64,000 nt of DNA, taken from Ligula intestinalis (taxonomy: Eukaryota; Platyhelminthes; Cestoda; Diphyllobothriidea; Diphyllobothriidae). Every line of letters begins with the position of its first letter. Positions within the stretch are counted from its first letter, which is position 1. A program made the translations under genes and the position numbers. The stretch lies in the NCBI GenBank assembly GCA_036362985.1, contig JAYGXS010000003.1, positions 87,543,526 through 87,607,525 on the forward strand, given 5' to 3'. This document shows, piece by piece, positions 57,001-64,000 of this stretch. The notes under the pieces are model-generated. The model was not told the origin of the DNA. It was given only the letters and a program-made list of their open reading frames with translations, and did not search any database.

Positions 57001-57412
57001 GTTTAAGAGAGCTATAACTAGTTTTCTACATTCAGGACAACTTTCACGAATTTTGGGTGCTGACTCGGTGGAATCTCTCTTTCACTCTGATGGCGTTCGT
57101 GGACTTTGAACCCCGCCAGGCTTCACTGCTGAAGATAATGCGGCTGAAGCAGCAGCCCGCAGTCTGCTAACCTTTCAGCCGATAGCGCGTAACTTTTGCC
57201 GACAACCATTGAAGGAAGACTGAGAACACTGTGTTCTTGTGCCAACCCTCTCCGTCTGGAACTAATGTTTTTAAACGATATGAAACAGTTCTCCTGCTGA
57301 TGAGTCAACTCAGCTTACAACTGTACATTTATTCCGTTTGTATCATACCTTTGAAGGCGGGTTTTTTTTTCACTTGAAACAAACTCCCTATCTCGCCCAG
57401 TATTGACAAAAC
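54030..57412 (+). pseudogene. CR1-like LINE, chimeric and broken
   Basis: The endonuclease is recognisable (LLYTNAQSLFLNIDELRIQV, ITETWMP, RVEHQGGGVAMYVKNELSV, VLMGDFNAPSICW and GRIDHAILL in place of SDH). RT fingers, palm and motif B are related to the 41-kb copy (SPGPDEIPAKLLKELAREL, FIDFRNAYDSVSHQRLL, GVPQGSVLGLTLFLLFVND), and motif C is FADG (56097-56108). After about 56160 the sequence is nearly identical to the other family at 37990-39050 (LGISYSNSLNL, YVRPSLEYCSPLFSLL). Several frameshifts and stops disrupt it, and a retroposon is nested at 56698-56913. Confidence 0.8.
56698..56913 (-). mobile_element. Short retroposon ending in (TTA)n, copy 2, nested
   Basis: The insert splits a LINE thumb. 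The paralogous LINE at 38520 shows the empty site (cggttaagtaccggc), while here gttaa and ataagtaccgg flank about 216 bp. A taa is shared at both ends. Sequence matches 31735-31955 nearly base for base. Confidence 0.8.
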
Positions 57413-57980
57413 AAAAAACCTGAAACAAAACAGAAAACAATTGGCGCGTCCTTCGAAATCGGTTTGACTGTTTCGGACTCCCAGGGATTTAGTCGCTTCG
57501 GGATTTCACACTTCTGGACACTCTCGCGGACTCCAGATATTAAGCATTGGATACTATTCAACAATCTCGTCATCGTGGAATTTTTATTGTGTCGAAATTC
57601 ATCAGAAGACAGAATCAAAGTGGAATTTGTTTCTCAAGTCGTTGAACTGAACTCGCAACCTACAAACAAACAAGCGAAAACAGCCTAAAACGACCAAGGT
57701 GCTAGGATCTCAAGCTTTATCGAAGATTAGCAGTTATTCAGGACCTCGAAGATCTACAAACGGCTGAGTCGTTCCTGAATATCCTGCATATTGTTTATAC
57801 ACATTTGAAAGTGCTTCTAAGCAATTAGGCGTATTGTTTTCTCAGTCTGCTTCAAATATTTGCAATACTCTACACATTGTCGGAAGATTTTCGTTATTTT
57901 GAATATCAGTCAACACACTACGTCCCAGTCACAAAGGCAAATTTAAAATTTCGAATTTAATCGTTTCGTTTGCAACTAAA
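57413..57980 (+). promoter_or_regulatory. Probable 5' UTR and internal promoter of the LINE
   Basis: About 570 bp of non-coding sequence precede the ORF1 ATG and match nothing else here. LINEs of this type carry an internal promoter in this position, but no specific element can be identified by eye. The left edge is set by the end of similarity to the previous LINE's 3' UTR. Confidence 0.35.
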
Positions 57981-59408
57981 ATGGACGTAGAAACTATTGC
58001 TGCCGATAATTCTACAAAACTGCCAGCGGGGCTGGGAATCGAACAGCGGATACCTCGGGTGGAAGTCGAATGGCTAACCGATGGAGCTATAGAAGCGTAT
58101 AGCCGTAAGGATCAAATTCAGTCATCAAATACAAAATATCGGTCACGAAGCTTATTGAAAAGTCCTCCTGCCAAGCGAACTAAAAGTCTTAAATGTTTAA
58201 GGGAGGCAACTCATAAAGATGAAGCCTGCCTATCATATTTTACCCTTCTTAACAAATTTACGAAACTTGAGGAAGTGGTTAATAGTCTTAGAGTGGAGCT
58301 GGAAGAGCTGAAGAAATTTTCTCGACTTCACCCTCACGAGGAAACACTGGTGATGCATTAACTTGAGGGAGAAGACCTAACGTACGCAGCAGCAGCATCT
58401 CTCGCCGAAGCGTCTGCGCACAAAAATGATCAGGCAAGTAACATAAATGGTCAAGTTGTCCTCGACTAGGAGCGCCGTGATCAAGATTCTACAGAAACAT
58501 CTCTAACGATCTGCGGGACTAATACTCTGCGCCCGATCTCAGCACATGAGGAACTTTCCGAATTAAAAACCCCGCTAATTATAGGCTCATTTTCCGGACC
58601 GAAAGTGCAAAATGTACCCAGCACATCAACCACTCCTAGTGGGTATGCTAAGGCTGCATACAAATCACAGAAGGAAACCACAAATGTAGAAGGGGAGCAG
58701 CAGGAAGCCAGACCTGATCGGTGCCATCCCAGACTCCAAATTAAGGCTATCTCTGGTAATGGTAGCGGAAACGCAAAGTCAAAAACTATTCCTAACAACA
58801 TCTCGGGGTCTTCCGACAGCAGTAAGACTGGAAATACATCACGGGTTTCCCTTGACCGACAAAACTGCATAGTTGTTCAAGACGAGTCAAACGGAACTAC
58901 AGGTAAGGTATTAGAGAAGTCGTCCATAAATCGGAAAAACAACATTATCATACAAGGTGCTCCTGAGTCCACGTTTGACAGTACAACGGGACGAGTTGCA
59001 CACGACTATGATCGAATACACGAATACGTCAGCGCTGTCCTAAAGAATGGGGAAACCTATACCGTCAATAAAGCCTTCCGTCTGGGTAAAGCAGACCTAG
59101 GCCGCGACCTACAAACAAACCCAAGGCCTCTCAAAGTTATATTTGATAACGAAGGCTTGGCATCAAAATTGCTAAAAGGAAAAACGGCCTTACGAAATTC
59201 GCACAAGCAAGTGTTTTTTCAGCCAGAATACGAGCCGAGGGAGCGGATGAAAATGAGGCAACTAAAGATAGAATTGAGAGAAAGGACCAAAAGTGGGGCA
59301 AAGGGCCTGAAAATAAAAGATGGGCAAATAATTCAAGTCAAGGAGCCCTTCCTCTGGCCAAAACCTGTCACGATGAGGGTTGGGCCTCACGGAGTAAACT
59401 GTAACTAA
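57981..59408 (+). pseudogene. LINE ORF1 protein (RNA-binding, coiled coil plus RRM-type domain)
   Basis: One frame of 475 codons from ATG 57981 to TAA 59406-59408 is broken by TAA at 58359-58361 and TAG at 58467-58469. The first third has a coiled coil (LLNKFTKLEEVVNSLRVELE, residues 90-110). A Ser/Asn-rich linker follows. The last part (NNIIIQGAPES, VNKAFRLGK, RPLKVIF, RNSHKQVFFQPEYEP, MRQLKIELRERTK) resembles the RRM and C-terminal domain of L1 and CR1 ORF1 proteins, which trimerise and bind element RNA. No CCHC knuckle is seen. Confidence 0.75.
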
Positions 59409-59410
59409 AG

Positions 59411-62259
59411 GTCCTAACCGCAAATGTACAAAGCTTGTTTAACAAGCTGGACGAACTAAAAAACTTGGTCGAGGAGGTGAAACCAGACATCATGGCTTTA
59501 ACTGAAACCTGGCTTTCAAAAGATATCGCTGATTCTGAATTATCACTTAGAGGATATCAGCTTTTCAGGAAAGACAGAAAAACTAGGGGGGAGGGCTTAT
59601 AGTCTATGTCACTTGCAAGCTGACAGCCACGGCTGAAGTACCAGTCCCAGCACGAGATGTGGAAATGCTAAATATTACTATATCTGCTAAGTACGCCAGG
59701 CCAATGACGCTTTCGGTGGCATACCGCCCGCCAAACCATTCTCATGACCAAGACACTAGCCTCATAGCAGAATTGTATGGGGTATGTGAGAAAAAAGACA
59801 TCCTTATTGTTGGGGACTTTAACGCTCCTGGTGTTGACTGGCAGACATGGACTGCACAGGGTCTTCAAGACAACTTCAATCACAAATTACTACAATGGGC
59901 CACAGCCAAACTGCTCTGCCAAACCGTCGCGTTTGGAACGCGGGCTAGGGAAGGACAACAGTCGAACTGTCTCGACCTTATCTTTACACGAGAGGAGGAA
60001 ACTGTAATTGACCTGCAGGATCGACCACCATTAGGGTCAAGCGACCATATTATGCTGTATTTCGAGTATTCGCTGTTCTCCAAACCCTACTCCTCCGACA
60101 CATGGGAAAGTAACATTTGGAAGGGCGACTACCCACTTATGAGAATAGAAATGTCAAAGGTATCATGGGAAACAGATCTCCAAGGTGGGGCAAATGAACA
60201 GTGGATGACCTTTAGCTCGACGTTGAAAAGGACTCTCTGTCTCAACTGTCCCTTCAGAAGAAAGACAAGTACGAATTGCCCGAAGTGGATGAACTCAAAC
60301 TTGCAGGCCGCTTTCAAAAAAAGAAACCGCTTCTGGAGACGCTACAGACTAACCGGCTCCGGTAAACACTTACGGGAGTATAAGCAACAACGTAACATTT
60401 GTAAAAGAGAAGCTACTAAACTGCGCAAGAAATACGAGTTGAACATATTACATAAGTCGCTGGAACACCCCAAGATCTTGTACGGTTACATACGTAGCAC
60501 GAAGAGATCCCAGGAACTGATCCCTGCCCTTAGATCAGCCGATGGACAATTGGTGACCGAAGACCAGATGAAAGCCTCCCTCCTCTCCGATTTCTTTGAA
60601 TCCGTCTACACCCGAGAGCCTACAACTTTTGCTGACGGTCCGTCCGCTCATCAACCGATAACTGCACCCTTACCCTCCTCCTTATTGCCCAAAATAGAGG
60701 ACCTAGAGTTTTCACACAACACTGTCAGGGCCGAATTACTCCAACTTAAGCCTGCCAAATCACCTGGGCCGGACAAAATTCCTGCACTAGCACTAAAAGA
60801 ATTAGCTAACGAACTATGCAAAACCCTGGCTGCCATCTTCCAGAAATCTTTTGACGAAGGCGAACTCCCAGAAGAATGGAAGTGGGCAAACGTCACCCCG
60901 ATCTATAAGGGAGGTTCGCGACTTGATTGCGCAAATTACCGTCCTGTCAGTCTAACTTGCATCGCGAGCAAAGTAATGGAGCGCATTATTAAAAAGCATT
61001 TAATGTATTTCCTCGAAAGCAAAAAAATACTATATGATGGACAGCACGGCTTTCGCCCAGGACGCTCTTGCCTCACGAGTGCTCATTACTCACAGGAGAA
61101 GCGGACAAAGGCCGCTGATAAAGGCTATCCAATTGATGTTATATTCTTCGACTTCAAAAAGGCCTTCCAAAATATGCCACACAGGCTTCTTCTGCAGAAG
61201 ATTTGGGACGTGGGAATCCAAGGGAAAATGTATAATTGGATCACTAGTTTTTTGTCCCTCAGAGAACAGAGGGTCGTTGTCGGAAACACCACCTCAGAAT
61301 GGACAATGGTTGAGAGTGGTGTACCACAAGGCTCAGTTTTGGGTCCGCTGCCATTCCTGATTTACGTAAACGACTGTCTCAATGAGCTTGATTGCGCAGC
61401 TGTCATGTTTGCGGATGACATAAAAATATGGGCTGAAGTAAGGTGCGCCGACGACGCAAAGAAACTACAGTCGAACATCGATAAACTGGTTATCTGGTCG
61501 TCCACGTGGCTTCTTAACTTTAATGTATCCAAGTGTCTTGTTCTACACATAAGCCCGGGGCGAAAAGTGCCACCGAAACACAGTTATTTTATCAATGGTA
61601 CCGCATTAAACGAGGTTAAGACACACAAAGATCTGGGTATATGGACAACCGCGAACTTGATGCAAACAGAGCACTGTAAAACGTCCGTCCAGAAAGCAAC
61701 TAGTACCCTGCACTGGATCAGACGAGCGTTCAAAATCTTTCCACCTGAACTCTTCGGAAAAATATTTGGCACCTTTGTGAGACCAGATCTTGAATACGGA
61801 ATGCCAGTTTGGACACCGTGGTTGAAGAAAGATGTGGAGCTTCTTGAACAAGTGCAACGCAGGGCAACAAAGATGGTCGACGGTCTCAGAGACTTACCAT
61901 ATCAGGAGAGATTGATAAAACTTGACCTTTTTCCTTTGTCTTACAGGAACGTTCAGTGCAGCCTGCTCTGGACATTCCATATAATCAGGGGCCTTATTTC
62001 CTCCCTAAAAGTGGAGGATTTCTTCCAATTAGCCACCACTTCTCACCTGCGTGGGCATCCTTACAAGGTCACAAACGAACGCACCCGATTAGACCTCCGA
62101 AAATATTTCTTCAGTCAACGCATGGTCTGGCCTTGGAACTTGCTACCAAGCGAGACGGTTTCCGCTGACACAGTTGCGGAATTTAAAAGAAGACTTGAAA
62201 TGATTTTATTTGAGAAAAGGCGACTTTTACAACACGATTTCCTACTGCCAGCACTGTGA
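59411..62259 (+). pseudogene. LINE ORF2: APE endonuclease and reverse transcriptase, one frameshift
   Basis: The protein starts VLTANVQSLFNKLDELKNLV with ALTETWL (catalytic Glu), then a missing G in the G-run at 59586-59591 shifts the frame within the KTRGGGL segment. The next 866 codons from 59659 are uninterrupted: ILIVGDFNAPGVDW, GSSDHIMLYF (catalytic His at 60046-60048), RT fingers SPGPDKIPALALKELA, motif A FFDFKKAF (Asp residue 498 of this frame), motif B GVPQGSVLG, motif C VMFADDIKIW (residues 584-587), thumb RPDLEYGMPVWTPW and end LRGHPYKV. It nicks target DNA and copies its own RNA. No ATG precedes the endonuclease start, so translation probably depends on ORF1. The single-base lesion could be a sequencing error. 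Confidence 0.85.
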
Positions 62260-62585
62260 ACAATTTTTTTGGCTTTAGACCGTTTTCATTCTTTTCCGTG
62301 AAAATTCACTCGAAATTCTGTTATGATATCATATGTGCTCCCCCGAATGCATATTAACTGTAAGAATAACTGTTTGCGTTACATTAATAGGGTCCTCAAG
62401 GGCATTTCTTGCCTGTTACCCTTAAAATATACATATACAAAACCAATACTGGCTGCAACATAGGGAGTTTGTGTTAGGTTTTTTTCCGGTCTTCGAGGTG
62501 TTGGAAGGCGCCCAAGAGGTGCATTACCAACTCTGTATAATTGCCTGTAAACTGGCATAATAAACATATTATTATTATATTATTA
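62260..62585 (+). other. LINE 3' UTR and tail
   Basis: Non-coding 3' region ending gtaaactggcataataaaca and a TTA-rich tail. This end is what the RT recognises in CR1-type elements. The 39055-39190 scrap matches it. Confidence 0.7.
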
Positions 62586-63485
62586 TTAAACGATTGGTCG
62601 CATAGATGGCTGCTGTCCTTCAATTCTAACAAATGCACTCTGCTGCGCCTGGGAAATCGAAATGCGGTGCCTTATGCGCGACCCTACCATTTGAATGGAA
62701 TCTTTCTGCAAGAAACAAAAATACAGTAGGATCTCGGAATCTGGATGACAGACAATCTCAAACCTTCTAAACAATGTTGTAAGGCGGCTAAAACTGCAAC
62801 TTCAATGTTGTACGCCATCAAGTGGGCATTCACGGTTTTTGATGAAGACTGTTTCTCGAAAATCTTCGGTACCTTCATAAGGCCACATCTTGAATACGCG
62901 ATTCAAGCCTGGAGACCGTGGATGTGGCAGGATTATAACGTACTTGAGAGGGTGCAGCGGCGAGCAAAAAATTAGTAAGAGGCCAAGGTTCACTACCACA
63001 TGAGATCCGCCTAAATAATCTGAATCACTATCCTTTGAGTTATAGGTAGCTACGCGGAGATTTGATACAAACCTTCCGTATCGTGCGTGGCTTTGACTGC
63101 GCTCTCATGTGTGACGACTTCTTCCAACTCGCCGCTACAACTAATCTCCGGGGGCATCCCTTCAAACTGTATGTGCCCCAAGGACGATTGGAAGACTTTT
63201 TTCTCTAATCATGCCGTGGTCCCGTGGAATAACCTTCCTGAGGCGATTTTTATGTCCCAATCTGTGGAGATATTTAAACACCGACTTGATATGCACATGC
63301 TACAACACAACGTAAACTATGTGACAAATTAACCTTGAAACACCACTGCACCATGTGACTGTCTATATTTTCCTGAATGAAAACTTGTTTAAATTGTTTA
63401 TAATTCTTGAGATTTTGATGTGACAAATGGGGAGTTCAAAGGCGCAAGCCTATTTTTCCCTCAAACATACTGACTGACTGATTAT
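62586..63485 (+). pseudogene. CR1-like LINE 3' half, 5'-truncated
   Basis: It begins after the RT palm (WSHRWLLSFNSNKCTLLRLG) and runs through DLGIWMTDNLKPSK, FGTFIRPHLEYAIQAWRPW, RVQRRAK, LRGDLIQTFRIVRGFDCALM and DDFFQLAATTNLRGHP. The coding end is frameshifted near 63195. The 3' UTR ends gggagttcaaaggcgcaagc and (CTGA)n near 63480. The last 450 bp are nearly identical to the nested insert at 37012-37461. Confidence 0.8.
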
Positions 63486-63699
63486 CTTTCGTTTTCTTCT
63501 ATAAATTATCCGTAAGTACCAGTGCTTACGCTGCAAAAATCTGCTTCCATCCTCCTCGTTGGTTTGGTTTATACTTGCTTACATAGCATTCTGTTAACCA
63601 TCTGGCTTTCTTTCAGCAACTTATATAAGTTAAAACAGTTAGTTTATTCTGAATCCCTGACTGTTTTCGTGCTAAATCTACTTGTTGTTTCAAAAAAGT

Positions 63700-64000
63700 A
63701 TGAAGGCGACACTTTCATTCAGTAGGAAGACTCAGACATCCAGACAGAAGCGGTGTCCGCGAAAAGCAGACATGATTACTGATATCAGTCTTCAGCCTAA
63801 CATCAGTATTCAGCCAGAACTGAATGCCGAGCGAAAAAAATTGTCTGCAATGAAAAATTGCAACGAGTTTTTGTTGAAATTTGGGTCAGTTCTCTCAATC
63901 ATTGGGACCCTATTTGACGGGAATATCTTTGCTGTTTCCTTCCAGGATTGCAAACGATTAGATACTCTGGTCAATTCAGTCGCAAGTGAGTCGCAGGACA
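63700..64000 (+). CDS. 5' end of an unrecognised protein-coding frame, runs off the window
   Basis: From ATG at 63700-63702, preceded in frame by TAA near 63673, the frame stays open for 100 codons to the window edge. The peptide starts MKATLSFSRKTQTSRQKRC, then continues DISLQPNISIQPELNAERKK, LSAMKNCNEFLLKFGSVLSI and CKRLDTLVNSVASESQ. A basic N-terminus followed by amphipathic helical sequence could suit a host protein or a mobile-element ORF1. I do not recognise it. A splice acceptor (ttctttcag) lies upstream at 63608-63616, so the first exon may begin elsewhere. Confidence 0.45.
   Translation, partial: MKATLSFSRKTQTSRQKRCPRKADMITDISLQPNISIQPELNAERKKLSAMKNCNEFLLKFGSVLSIIGTLFDGNIFAVSFQDCKRLDTLVNSVASESQD

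Larger units (their letters stand above)
57413..62585 (+). mobile_element. Full-length CR1-like LINE
   Basis: The element comprises a 5' leader (about 57413-57980), ORF1, ORF2 with endonuclease and RT, and a 3' UTR ending in a TTA-rich tail (62565-62585). It inserted between the 3' end of one LINE and a 5'-truncated other. Only three lesions interrupt its coding capacity, two in ORF1 and one in ORF2, so it is the youngest autonomous-type element in the window. A 3' scrap of the same family is at 39055-39190. Confidence 0.8.

Noticed and set aside
1..64000. CRISPR arrays, bacterial operons, rRNA genes
   Set aside because: No regularly spaced identical repeats, no Shine-Dalgarno-led gene series and no rRNA-like conserved blocks were found. 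The content is clearly eukaryotic.

Overview
The window is animal nuclear DNA, read here as intergenic or intronic sequence of a repeat-rich flatworm. A diphyllobothriidean tapeworm is my best guess. This is an inference from the mix of RTE, CR1-like and jockey-like LINEs, a Ty3/Gypsy remnant, and one-finger zinc-finger exons separated by introns. There is no prokaryotic gene organisation, and a 100-N scaffold gap lies at 3590-3689. No complete, conventional host gene is visible.

Layout: 0-4 kb holds a Gypsy reverse transcriptase (RT) remnant, a possible host exon (640-810) and a broken RTE endonuclease. 4-24 kb holds 13 intact minus-strand exons, each exactly 87 nt, each coding one C2H2 zinc finger with AG acceptor and GT donor, and all symmetric phase 1. 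They are interspersed with duplicated flanks, tRNA-like units and RTE or jockey-like LINE copies. 24-32 kb is largely featureless, with a pogo/Tigger-like DNA transposon remnant (26.75-27.37 kb) and a mariner-like MITE. 32.5-39.2 kb is a pile of CR1-like LINEs in both orientations with nested insertions. 39-54 kb holds decayed zinc-finger exons, a CR1-like copy (41.3-43.3 kb), an inverted RTE copy (44-45 kb), further repeats and an inverted tRNA-SINE dimer. 54-63.5 kb is three CR1-like LINEs, including a nearly intact full-length element (about 57.4-62.6 kb) with ORF1 and ORF2. A new open frame starts at 63,700 and runs off the end.

The most unusual system is the zinc-finger exon array. Any exon can be skipped or duplicated without breaking frame. 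The C2H2 scaffold and splice sites are kept in all 13 left-hand copies, while the four DNA-contact helix positions differ in nearly every one. The copies at 39-54 kb are all broken. The data fit either one very long minus-strand poly-finger gene built by repeated cassette duplication, or a family of duplicated finger exons inside a larger dispersed repeat. Transcript data would separate these.
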